Part shown: positions 16,143 to 24,261 of the stretch, in pieces
Position numbering within the stretch: position 1 is the stretch's first letter
Layout of the letters: every line of letters starts with the position of its first letter
Source: G965267605 sp965267605
Lineage (GTDB): Bacteria; Bacteroidota; Bacteroidia; Flavobacteriales_E; Vicingaceae
DNA length: 64,000 nucleotides
Assembly: GCA_965267605.1 (NCBI GenBank)
Contig: OZ254088.1
Coordinates: forward strand, 868,001-932,000
Reading direction: 5' to 3'
Translations under genes and position numbers: made by a program
The notes under the pieces: model-generated
The model's database searches: none
Told to the model about the DNA's origin: nothing
Seen by the model: the letters and a program-made list of their open reading frames with translations, nothing else

Positions 16143-19100
16143 TTACTGCTTGATCAATTGTATGGTCTTGTTTCCGTTTGATGTTCCAACCGTTAGGAAG
16201 TAGGCTCCGGGAGCAAGATTGGAAACATCCACATACGTTTCAATATTCCCACTACCGTTCAACGACCGTTCTACCTCTGATCTTACAATCTTGCCATCAG
16301 CACCTATGAGTAACCAGAAGCAGGAGTTTGTCCCACCCACGTTCATTTTAAATTGATCTTTGCATGGATTAGGGCCCACTTTTAAGTCAAATTGTTCATG
16401 CTCATCCACACCTACGGTAGACTTAAAGTATATGATCTGTCCATCAGACGTTCGCGAAGCAGATAGCAAGCCGGCACCATTTTCTGCTCTAACTGAAAGA
16501 TAGAAACTGGTAGTGGCGGTCTGGAACACTGAATCGATAGCCGTAAGCTTAAACCAGTTGTCCGTCCAGCCTAGGACATTAGAATCGCCAGGACTGCTGC
16601 CTATGGCATACCAGTATCTCGCAATGGCGCTGTTGGTATCGCCTGAAGGTGACCAGTTACCTGTAATGTAAGGCCAGGTAGTAACGGTGTCCTCGTCCGC
16701 GCCCATTCCATCTCTAACTGAATCAATAACGGAAGGTGGGGTCCAATCTATGTTCACGTCCTGGAACGCAATGTTTGAAATGTTACCTGCAGAATCGGTA
16801 ACTATGGTCTTTATCCGACATGCTGGTGTAGTGGGATTCGGATTCTGATACCTTGCTTCACCCAAAATGCTTGAATCTACCCGTACCGTTACATTTGCAC
16901 CTCTGTCATGGTAAATCTTCAGGTTATTGACCGTGAAGACCGAGTTTCCAGATCTGAAAGAAACGGCATTTCCACTTTGCAAAGGCGTAGCGTCAGTCCA
17001 AGTAGAAGCCAAAGCATCGTCTACGTAAACGGCAATCTTTCCCGTGGTTTTGCAGTAGGTTACCTTTACATCATACCATTGCCCTTGCACCACGTTGAAG
17101 AGGTCATCGGTAACGAGATTAAATACGTCATTGACCACTTCATAGATCTGCAACTTGTTGTCGTCTTCTCTTAGCCAGAAGAAATAAGAATTTCCCCTGT
17201 TGGTTTTGTGTGCGGAGTCACACATAAAGTGGAAGCCGCCTCGCTTGTTGTTGCCTGAGCCATCAATCTTACAGGCCCAATGGTATAGGAAGTTCGTGGC
17301 AGTATCCTGGTTTAGCGAAGCGTAGATATTCGTATTTCCCAGTGCCTGATTGGATTGCTCGAGGTACTTGTTGCTGATATTCCATGTGCCCGTAGCAATG
17401 CTCCAATCTGGATGGATAATGCTATCAAAGTTGTCGGAATAGAAACCATACCTATGATTCGCCCTCCATTCTGAGCCGTCAAAGTAGATGACCTGGTAGA
17501 ACTGCTTATGTACACCCGATCCACCAACATTGTCAGAATCGTTGAACTGAACGTTGAAGTCCGCGGTTTCCCATCCAGCGATGTTTGAGATGGTAGATAC
17601 CGGAGCGATGCTGTCGGTTCCTGGAACACCACCGAAAGATGCATTCCAGTTACAAGCCCATCCGGGGTTAGTTGTGGCGCAGTCGCTTCGGAATTCAATT
17701 AATACTGAGCCAGTAGAGGCAGTAATGGTACCAGGGTTATTCAATCCTGTGTACTTACCTATAAGTGGTGCATTTGTGGTTGCTCCGTCATATATAAACA
17801 TAAAGTCCCAATTGTTCTCAAGATCAAATTGCGAGAACGATATGGTTACCGAGGAAGCTCCAGGTGGTTGAATAAGCGTAAGGTCCCGTTCATCGTCCGT
17901 ATAGTTACCTGTGCTTCCGCCTGAATCGTAGAATGTACCCGAATTGGCGGTTAGTGTATTGATGGTTGGCGCATTATTGATCAGTTTATAGTACTTCTCC
18001 CAGTCCCAATACTGACCTGGATCGGTATGCGTCTGATTAGGGTAATGCTGATGTCCTTTGATCTTGGTACAACCGCCCAGAACATTCGTGCCGGAAGAGG
18101 CTGGTCCATAGTAAGTACGAAGTGGGCTAATCCCGTAGCCGCTGTTACACACATCTCTCGTTAGCGCTGCGGAAGCATTGTACATGGCGTTGGTGTACCA
18201 GGCGGGATTGCTCACATAACCTTCATGCTCATAGCCGATGGTGTAAGGGTTTGCTGAACCAACATGCCATGCCTTGTCAGACTCTCTTACCATTTGAGTG
18301 ATTTGGCCATCGGAAGAGCGTATGACATAGTGATAAGAAACGTTGGATGAACAATTCTTTGCCCAGGAAATGGCTCCTGCGTAGCTACCCTGAACAGTAT
18401 GAATAGTTACAGCGGAAACAGGAACACCCCGTGAACTATAGTTGCAGCTAGGGGCAGGATCCCAAATGGCCGGACCATAGTCCGGGCTTTTCAACCCTGT
18501 TGGAACGTAGCCTTGACCATTTCCATTGTAAATCCCATTAGGGTAAACCCTTATCAGAGGGGCAGAGAGGACGTTGAGGTTTGACTTCCCAAACACCTTG
18601 ACCATATCAATTTGTGGGTCTGCAAAACCGTATTTCTGTTGGTGCGCGGTCTGCTCCATGAACCAGAGAATCTGGTACGTCCTTGCGTTGGCCGCAAAGT
18701 CTGATTGTACGCTGGTTCGAGGAATTTCAGATAATCGTTCAATAACCGGAATTAGGGATTCAACCGTATATGGTTTAGGAATGCTCAGCTTGGTAGCAAT
18801 GTTTTGCATGGCCATTGCGTACAGAAGTATTTGGTTGATTGTGCGATCGGATCTTCTGGGCACGTTGGCATTAGCATAGTATACAACACTATCGGCCGTT
18901 TCATTGAAGTATCCTTTTCCATCGGATATCAACCCAAAAAGCCCTTTTGCGGTTGGTATACCCGCACAGCTATGAAGCGTTCCAGGTAGGTTCTCGAATC
19001 TTGTTTGCGTGTACGAAATGGCTTCAAGAATTCCCCTGGGTAAATCAGGGAAGCCTGCATACACAATGTTGAATTCAGCCTGGTATTTATTATCTGGTGC

Positions 19101-19181
19101 TTTGTATTCACCTTGACCGTATCCAAGGCTACAAAAGCATGTAATCAAAATGGTAGCAGCGTATTTAACGGATCGTGGCAT
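16143..19181 (-). CDS. T9SS-exported N-acetylmuramoyl-L-alanine amidase
   Basis: 1012 residues. Signal peptide (MPRSVKYAATILITCFCSLGYGQ), an N-terminal region of unknown fold (about 25-215), an Amidase_2/PGRP-type domain (about 245-400; AVTIHTVQGSYAGAISW, SYHYVIRSSDGQI, GYEHEG and GHQHYPNQTHTDPG with the zinc His residues), a CUB-like domain (about 408-515; FYDSGGSTGNYTDDE), a concanavalin-type domain (about 575-745; FHFMCDSAH, GQWYDVKVTY), an Ig-like stretch and a type A T9SS sorting domain (VGPNPCKDQF to KTIQLIKQ). It should cut the lactyl-peptide bond of peptidoglycan outside the cell, attacking other bacteria or cell debris. Its ATG shares one base with the stop of the upstream gene (TGATG). 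Confidence 0.9.
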   Translation of the reverse strand: MPRSVKYAATILITCFCSLGYGQGEYKAPDNKYQAEFNIVYAGFPDLPRGILEAISYTQTRFENLPGTLHSCAGIPTAKGLFGLISDGKGYFNETADSVVYYANANVPRRSDRTINQILLYAMAMQNIATKLSIPKPYTVESLIPVIERLSEIPRTSVQSDFAANARTYQILWFMEQTAHQQKYGFADPQIDMVKVFGKSNLNVLSAPLIRVYPNGIYNGNGQGYVPTGLKSPDYGPAIWDPAPSCNYSSRGVPVSAVTIHTVQGSYAGAISWAKNCSSNVSYHYVIRSSDGQITQMVRESDKAWHVGSANPYTIGYEHEGYVSNPAWYTNAMYNASAALTRDVCNSGYGISPLRTYYGPASSGTNVLGGCTKIKGHQHYPNQTHTDPGQYWDWEKYYKLINNAPTINTLTANSGTFYDSGGSTGNYTDDERDLTLIQPPGASSVTISFSQFDLENNWDFMFIYDGATTNAPLIGKYTGLNNPGTITASTGSVLIEFRSDCATTNPGWACNWNASFGGVPGTDSIAPVSTISNIAGWETADFNVQFNDSDNVGGSGVHKQFYQVIYFDGSEWRANHRYGFYSDNFDSIIHPDWSIATGTWNISNKYLEQSNQALGNTNIYASLNQDTATNFLYHWACKIDGSGNNKRGGFHFMCDSAHKTNRGNSYFFWLREDDNKLQIYEVVNDVFNLVTDDLFNVVQGQWYDVKVTYCKTTGKIAVYVDDALASTWTDATPLQSGNAVSFRSGNSVFTVNNLKIYHDRGANVTVRVDSSILGEARYQNPNPTTPACRIKTIVTDSAGNISNIAFQDVNIDWTPPSVIDSVRDGMGADEDTVTTWPYITGNWSPSGDTNSAIARYWYAIGSSPGDSNVLGWTDNWFKLTAIDSVFQTATTSFYLSVRAENGAGLLSASRTSDGQIIYFKSTVGVDEHEQFDLKVGPNPCKDQFKMNVGGTNSCFWLLIGADGKIVRSEVERSLNGSGNIETYVDVSNLAPGAYFLTVGTSNGNKTIQLIKQ

Positions 19182-19747
19182 CAGAATCCTACACCAAATC
19201 CAATTCTGATGTCCAAGGGAGAGCCATAAGGATAGCCCGTTGAACTGGTAGAATAGCTAGCGTACAGTAGGTCGTACAAAGCAATAGCATATAGACTCAC
19301 GTTACCACCGACCTGATACCTGTATCCCCCACCAATCAGCGCGCGAGGATACCATTTCCTTCCACTCAGGTATACCGGGAAGTTAAGGTTCAAGTATTCT
19401 GCGTGCGCAAAAACGTTGTCGGTGATCATGTATCGATTGAAGATTCTTCCACCGTACACATAGAAAGAACCGTACAAGTTGCTGTAATACACGTTATTGA
19501 TTCCAACCCCAACCGAGTACTTTTCCGTTACACGGTATCCCACAAGGGGAGACACTTCAATATAGGTGTAGTTGCCACCTGCGGAGGAACCGAATTGAAG
19601 TGCCACGTTACCACCATAGTAGAGTTTATCCTTAAAGGATGAGGGCTCCTTGTCTTTGACCTTCTTGGATGATGGGTCCGGCCCATAATCCTGTCCAAAT
19701 GAAATCAAACAACTCAGTAGTGCAATGATGAAAATTACTGTGCGCAT
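19181..19747 (-). CDS. Small outer-membrane beta-barrel-like protein
   Basis: 188 residues. Signal peptide MRTVIFIIALLSCLISFGQ, a short charged linker (DPSSKKVKDKEPSSFKDK), then about eight amphipathic strands with aromatic girdles (LYYGGNVALQFGSSAGGNYT, VGVGINNVYYSNLYGSFYVY, HAEYLNLNFPVYLSG) ending in IRIGFGVGF, a typical outer-membrane C-terminal strand with terminal Phe. Resembles the OmpW/OMP_b-brl size class; no function can be stated. Cotranscribed with the amidase through a TGATG overlap. Confidence 0.75.
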   Translation of the reverse strand: MRTVIFIIALLSCLISFGQDYGPDPSSKKVKDKEPSSFKDKLYYGGNVALQFGSSAGGNYTYIEVSPLVGYRVTEKYSVGVGINNVYYSNLYGSFYVYGGRIFNRYMITDNVFAHAEYLNLNFPVYLSGRKWYPRALIGGGYRYQVGGNVSLYAIALYDLLYASYSTSSTGYPYGSPLDIRIGFGVGF

Positions 19748-19775
19748 AGGATAAAATTAAGGTTTCTTTCAGGCA

Positions 19776-20546
19776 CTATCCAATTTGGATGTCCCGAAGA
19801 AATAAACGACAATGCTCCACAACTTCTTGTTCTTGCTCTGAATGCGGTGCATGTCCGCAATTATCGACCATTTTGGACACTGCAAAACCGGAAACATTTT
19901 TAACGATGGAATCGACTTGTGCAGGTGTTCCATATTGGTCCTCTTTTCCCTGAATGGCAAGTATTGGACAACGGATGTTTGAGAGTAGTGATTCGATATT
20001 CCATTTTCGAAACGCTTCCGTTTGCCAGGTATCAGACCAGGCGTAGAACAACGTTCGGTACTTATCGCCATGATACCTTTCAAGTGCCTGTTGGAACCTC
20101 TCACTGGCCTCGAATTCGATAGTGGCCTCCTGAATTCCGGCAACGCTGATTTCTTCTACGAACACATGGGCTGCCATGGAAACAACCGCCTTGGCGGGGT
20201 ATTGTGAGGCGTGAATGAGTGCGATACTTGCACCATCGCTATGACCCACCAGGATATAATTGTCAATGCTTAGTTTCTTTAAGAGTTCCGGAAGGACGTT
20301 CAGGGCTTCCTGGTGCATATAATCATTGGTTCTGTTTTCCAACATTCGAGAGGAAGTCCCATAGCCAACACGGTCGTATACCAGACCTTTCATTTGGAAC
20401 TGATCACAAAACTTCTGAGGAAAGTCGCGCCACTGACGTATGCTTCCTAATCCTTCATGCAGGAATACAGCACAGGTTGAATTGGGATTTAATTCCCAAT
20501 TAATCAATTCATATCCTATATTGTGGTCAAGGACCTGAACAACCAT
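19776..20546 (-). CDS. Alpha/beta hydrolase
   Basis: 256 residues from the ATG at 20546. Alpha/beta-hydrolase features in order: oxyanion region VFLHEGLGSIRQWRDFPQ, YDRVGYGTSS, nucleophile elbow VGHSDGASIAL, acid region ILAIQGKEDQYGT and catalytic His in CGHAPHSEQEQE. Substrate unknown; the HEGLGS variant in place of HG.P is shared with a branch of small esterases. No signal peptide. A longer reading to 20726 would run deep into the divergent hisC-like gene and adds residues unlike the family, so the later ATG is chosen. 28 bases upstream of the 19747 gene, probably same transcript. Confidence 0.85.
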   Translation of the reverse strand: MVVQVLDHNIGYELINWELNPNSTCAVFLHEGLGSIRQWRDFPQKFCDQFQMKGLVYDRVGYGTSSRMLENRTNDYMHQEALNVLPELLKKLSIDNYILVGHSDGASIALIHASQYPAKAVVSMAAHVFVEEISVAGIQEATIEFEASERFQQALERYHGDKYRTLFYAWSDTWQTEAFRKWNIESLLSNIRCPILAIQGKEDQYGTPAQVDSIVKNVSGFAVSKMVDNCGHAPHSEQEQEVVEHCRLFLRDIQIG

Positions 20547-20571
20547 TTTCTGAACTAAACGGAGCGAAGAT

Positions 20572-21678
20572 ATGATTTCGATCCCGTCATACATTGAAGA
20601 ACTACGCGCGTACAAACCCGGTTTGCCGGTTGCAGTACTGAAAGAGGCACTGAGTCTTGACCGTGTTGCTATACTTTGGAATAATGAGAACAATTTTGGG
20701 ATGCCTCCGAAAGCCCGTGAGGCCATGCTGGAAACAGTAGAAATCTCTAATCTTTATCCAGACCCGACCAGTGAATTACTGAGGCAACGTATCGTTGCGA
20801 TGAATGATTACCGTATTGAGGTTAACCAGGTTGTGGCTGGGAATGGGAGCGAAGGCCTGCTCAACGACATTTTTACCGCGTTCTTTGATAAGGATGATGA
20901 GTTCATCACCTCAGAAGGAACATTTGCGGCTGTATATATCTGGGCGAAGGCTCACAATGTGAAGACAATACGGGTGCCGCTTACAGATGAGTACGGATTT
21001 GATGTGAAGGCCATTGTGGGTGCTATCACTCCGAAGACCAAGGCCATCTATCTATGCAACCCTAACAATCCCACAGGTAAGATGATATCTGCGGATGAAT
21101 TGAAGTGGGCCATTGATAATACACCCAGGGAAGTGCTGATTATCGTAGATGAGGCATACTATGAGTTTGCTAAGGCAATTGACAAGGATTATCCGGATTC
21201 TCTGGACTATCAAAGCCCTAACGTACTTACACTTCGTACGTTTTCGAAAGCATATGGCGTGGCTGGAGCGCGGATAGGTTATGCGATGGGGCCGGCACAT
21301 TTAATTCAGGCTTTAAACAAGGTTAAACTCACCTTTACACCGTCTAATCTGGCGCAGGCCACGGGCTATGGAGCTTCAAGAGATGAAGAATTTCTTAAGA
21401 TGACCATTGAGAACAATCTTACCTGGTTACCCAGGTTCTATGAAGTCTTTGATCGGTTGGGTATTCAGTACGTACGGTCAACGGGTAACTTCGTAATGAT
21501 TGCGCTGCCATCTGCCGGGGAGGCTGAGGAGTTGATGGATCAACTTCTGCGTAAAGGAGCATTCACGAGATTGCTAACTGCTTTCGGGTTACCGCATTGC
21601 ATCAGAATAACCATTGGACGCCCGGAAGAGAACGAATGGTTCCTTGAGAAACTGAATGAGGTCTACTCAGAGAGCTGA
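20572..21678 (+). CDS. hisC: Histidinol-phosphate aminotransferase-like PLP enzyme (HisC)
   Basis: 368 residues, fold-type I aminotransferase of HisC length. Motifs: NENNFGMPPKAREAM, LYPDPTSELLRQRI, GNGSEGLLNDIF, YLCNPNNPTG, IIVDEAYYEFA and the PLP lysine in LRTFSKAYGVAGARIGYAMG. HisC transfers an amino group between glutamate and imidazole-acetol phosphate in histidine synthesis, and related enzymes act on aromatic amino acids; no other his gene is near, so the physiological substrate is uncertain. GGAG at 20561-20564, seven bases before the ATG, is one of few Shine-Dalgarno-like sites here. Divergent from the hydrolase by 25 bases; the 3' end overlaps the convergent gene by 16. Confidence 0.85.
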   Translation: MISIPSYIEELRAYKPGLPVAVLKEALSLDRVAILWNNENNFGMPPKAREAMLETVEISNLYPDPTSELLRQRIVAMNDYRIEVNQVVAGNGSEGLLNDIFTAFFDKDDEFITSEGTFAAVYIWAKAHNVKTIRVPLTDEYGFDVKAIVGAITPKTKAIYLCNPNNPTGKMISADELKWAIDNTPREVLIIVDEAYYEFAKAIDKDYPDSLDYQSPNVLTLRTFSKAYGVAGARIGYAMGPAHLIQALNKVKLTFTPSNLAQATGYGASRDEEFLKMTIENNLTWLPRFYEVFDRLGIQYVRSTGNFVMIALPSAGEAEELMDQLLRKGAFTRLLTAFGLPHCIRITIGRPEENEWFLEKLNEVYSES

Positions 21679-22091
21679 AAGCCCATCAATACAACAGAGC
21701 ATTCCTGACCACCACCTTTGCCACCAACAAGTGTCTTGATGGTGTATTCATTTGTAGCAGCAATTCTGAAATCCCAGTATTCCACGTTATCGTGGTTGGC
21801 AGAGTCGAACATCACGTCATTGTTTGGATTAAGAAGCTGAAAAGAACTGTTCTTCAGTCGTTTACTAACCACATTAACAATCCTGTAGGTGTAACCGGCC
21901 GTTAAGACCACCTTAAGCTGACTTGTTTGCCCCGGAGATACGTAAGTTGCATACAATCTTCCTGTAGGAGTGAACCCTTCCAGTTTTGGAAGTGCCTCAT
22001 TCGTAGCCATCTTTTTACACTGTGCGTTAACCTGTGTGCTCGAAAGCGCAAGGATCAGGGATAAACCGAAAAGGATAATAAAGTTCTTCAT
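21663..22091 (-). CDS. Small exported protein of unknown function
   Basis: 142 residues. Signal peptide MKNFIILFGLSLILALSSTQ ending near VNAQ. The mature part is beta-rich (RLYATYVSPGQTSQLKVVLT, YTYRIVNVVSKRLKNSSFQL, DNVEYWDFRIAATNEYTIKT) with a GGKGGGQEC loop and a single Cys late in the chain. It resembles small periplasmic beta-sandwich proteins (pre-peptidase C-terminal-like), but this is a loose impression. It starts two bases after the lipoprotein gene at 22094, so probably cotranscribed. Confidence 0.7.
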   Translation of the reverse strand: MKNFIILFGLSLILALSSTQVNAQCKKMATNEALPKLEGFTPTGRLYATYVSPGQTSQLKVVLTAGYTYRIVNVVSKRLKNSSFQLLNPNNDVMFDSANHDNVEYWDFRIAATNEYTIKTLVGGKGGGQECSVVLMGFQLSE

Positions 22092-22093
22092 GA

Positions 22094-22999
22094 CTAAGCT
22101 GAGGTAATCTTGGTTCTTATTTCCAGTATTTTCTTCTTGATGTCATCTATCAACACCGTTTTGTAAGACGATTTGCTTTGTGAAATCAGGTAGGTAGTGC
22201 GGTTTTGCGCTTCTTCTACATTCTGTCCCTGGTCTATCGTCATCTCAATTTGCTCAAACATATTTTGAAGAGGGATAAGCTCATTCAAAATTGCCGAGTT
22301 GTCAATCTCATCCTGAGGCATTGCCTTTAACATCATAATGATGTTTCTAAGCGTCAGTTTCTGCTCAATAATCCTTGCATTGATTGCAGTAAGGGGCTCG
22401 CCCTCCATATCGGATGCACATTGTGTGCCAAGAAATAGAGATTCGATCCACGCGCCCGTTGCGATCAATGCAGCGGTACCTGGTCGGTCATTCTCCTGAA
22501 GATACAAATCCGCATCCCAGTAATACTCCGTGATCACTTTGAACAATGAATCTTTGTTGTCCTGATTGTCTTTGAGTCGCTTCAAGGCGTTGGCTTCGAA
22601 GATTCCGGTGATCCCAATGTCCGCGGTCATGGACTCAAGCGCCTGTAGATACTCCATAGATCTGTCATTGTGGCCAAATACAGCAGCATAGCTCATGTCT
22701 GCACCGTAAACACCAATGTTCAGTGCTTTCGAAATAGGCGTAGTGTAATTGGCCTGGTACTGCACGGCATTCATTAGCTCAGGTTTGTATGGGGCTCCTG
22801 AATTTGTAATGATGCTTGCCATCTCGATAGGAGATGGTGTTGCATAGTACACGAACTGATCACTTTCTGTATTGTTATTGTTCGTTGTTGTGGTTTGGTT
22901 GTTTCCGTGATCAATGTGATCCTCTGGTTCATCTGTTGCTCCACATCCACCTAAAAGTGCAGAAGCGACAAAGAGAGGAGCCAAAAAGTGCTTTTTCAT
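22094..22999 (-). CDS. Lipoprotein of unknown function
   Basis: 301 residues from the ATG at 22999, which gives the lipoprotein signal MKKHFLAPLFVASALLGGCG (Cys 19). A longer reading from 23044 would place 15 residues before this signal and is rejected. A low-complexity linker rich in Thr/Asn (NNQTTTTNNNNTESDQ) leads to an all-helical domain (for example PIEMASIITNSGAPYKPELM, YLQALESMTADIGITGIFEA, ILNELIPLQNMFEQIEMTID). No family recognised. In Bacteroidota an acidic linker right after the Cys can direct surface export; here the residues GATDEPEDHID are acidic, so surface location is possible. Confidence 0.72.
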   Translation of the reverse strand: MKKHFLAPLFVASALLGGCGATDEPEDHIDHGNNQTTTTNNNNTESDQFVYYATPSPIEMASIITNSGAPYKPELMNAVQYQANYTTPISKALNIGVYGADMSYAAVFGHNDRSMEYLQALESMTADIGITGIFEANALKRLKDNQDNKDSLFKVITEYYWDADLYLQENDRPGTAALIATGAWIESLFLGTQCASDMEGEPLTAINARIIEQKLTLRNIIMMLKAMPQDEIDNSAILNELIPLQNMFEQIEMTIDQGQNVEEAQNRTTYLISQSKSSYKTVLIDDIKKKILEIRTKITSA

Positions 23000-23083
23000 A
23001 GCCAACGTTTTGATAGGCGATAAATGTAAGGAATTGTACGACACGCGTGCAACGATTAACTGTTAAGGAATGCTAACGTTGAA

Positions 23084-23569
23084 TTACCGTGTAGGGTGAA
23101 GACTGGCACGCATGTCAGAGACCCAGGACCATTCACATTGGTATTCGCTATCCCTTCGGAACAGCTTGCTCAAATCAGCTTTGGTTTTCAGTCCGCCATC
23201 CACCTTAACGCTCGTGGTTTTCATTTCAACATGTAGGCCCTTGTCTTTGGCTTCAAGAGATATCCTCCCACTTTTTACGCGAAAGTTGCCCTCATTGCAA
23301 ACGGCACCGTTGTAGTGCACGGCAAAGCATTTGGCCTTTTTCATGTTGTCAATCACAATGGTCTTATCAGATGAGGGTTTTGCGATGAACAGAATATCTT
23401 GAGAACCTGTGTTCATTTTGAAGAACAATTTATTGTTCGCTTCGTGAAGGTAGTATGTGTTCTTCTCAAGATGGACCTCATCCAGCAGTTTGAACTGCTG
23501 AGCTATATCTCGTTGATTAACGCAGCCAATGAGTAAGGTAGATATAGCTATCAGGTAGACCGCTTTCAT
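23084..23569 (-). CDS. Small lipoprotein of unknown function
   Basis: 161 residues from the ATG at 23569, giving the lipoprotein signal MKAVYLIAISTLLIGC (Cys 16). The longer frame from 23605 would overlap the pseudouridine synthase gene and hide the signal. The mature part is beta-rich (NTYYLHEANNKLFFKMNTGS, KAKCFAVHYNGAVCNEGNFR, GRISLEAKDKGLHVEMKT) with two cysteines that may pair. No family recognised. It begins eight bases after the RluA-type gene and is probably part of the panB-headed transcript. Confidence 0.65.
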   Translation of the reverse strand: MKAVYLIAISTLLIGCVNQRDIAQQFKLLDEVHLEKNTYYLHEANNKLFFKMNTGSQDILFIAKPSSDKTIVIDNMKKAKCFAVHYNGAVCNEGNFRVKSGRISLEAKDKGLHVEMKTTSVKVDGGLKTKADLSKLFRRDSEYQCEWSWVSDMRASLHPTR

Positions 23570-23577
23570 ACGCAAAA

Positions 23578-24261
23578 CTACATTTTGTTTGCCACCAAAT
23601 CCCAAATGCGGTCCGCAGGTGGAGAAGAAGTGATCTTGATGTCTTCTTTGCTAACTGGATGTGTAAACGCTACCGCTTGTGCATGTAGGTGAATGGATCT
23701 GTCTTTGTTGGCCCGCCTGGCACCGTATTTAACATCTCCTTTAATTGGATTTCCTATGTGAGCCAGTTGTGCCCTGATCTGGTGGTGTCTCCCTGTTTCA
23801 AGTTGGATCCGTAGCAAGCTGTAGTTGTCTAGCGTTTTTGTGACCTTATAACTTAGAATAGCTTCCTTGCTATTGGGTTTCTGGTCATTACTTACGTATG
23901 ATTTATTCTGGCCCTGATTTCTGGTCATGTAATGTACCAGTCGGGCTTCGTGTTCGTCCATATGCCCTTCAACCACTGCGTAGTAGGTCTTTTCGATTTC
24001 TCCGTCCCGGAACATATTGTTCATGCGGGGCAGCGCCTTGCTGGTTCTGGCATAGATCACAACACCGCTTACCGGTCGGTCGATTCTGTGAATCACTCCC
24101 AGAAACACATTCCCGGGCTTGTTGTATTTGGCCTTCAGATAAAGTTTGATGTGATCGACCAATGTGAGGTCACCCGTTGAATCCCCCTGGCATAATTGAG
24201 AAGGACGTTTGTTCACAGCAATGAGGTGGTTGTCCTCATACACAACCTGGTCCTCGATCAT
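23578..24261 (-). CDS. RluA-family RNA pseudouridine synthase
   Basis: 227 residues, catalytic domain only, no S4 domain. Motifs: VVYEDNHLIAVNKRPSQLCQ, VIHRIDRPVSGVVIYARTSK with catalytic Asp 61, EKTYYAVVEG, LETGRHHQIRAQLAHIGNPI and GDVKYGAR. The enzyme isomerises uridine to pseudouridine in rRNA or tRNA. HRID replaces the usual HRLD, a conservative change. RluA-like proteins without S4 are usually the tRNA/23S dual type or smaller RluC/D relatives, so the target base is not assigned. The ATG overlaps the stop of the PD40 gene by four bases (ATGA). Confidence 0.9.
   Translation of the reverse strand: MIEDQVVYEDNHLIAVNKRPSQLCQGDSTGDLTLVDHIKLYLKAKYNKPGNVFLGVIHRIDRPVSGVVIYARTSKALPRMNNMFRDGEIEKTYYAVVEGHMDEHEARLVHYMTRNQGQNKSYVSNDQKPNSKEAILSYKVTKTLDNYSLLRIQLETGRHHQIRAQLAHIGNPIKGDVKYGARRANKDRSIHLHAQAVAFTHPVSKEDIKITSSPPADRIWDLVANKM

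Noticed and set aside
19769..20143. 124-residue open frame on the minus strand inside the alpha/beta hydrolase
   Set aside because: It is in another frame of a gene with complete hydrolase motifs and shows no family pattern.
20547..20726. N-terminal extension of the hydrolase (60 residues)
   Set aside because: It lies antisense to the hisC-like coding sequence, resembles no hydrolase N-terminus, and an ATG at 20546 begins the homologous part.
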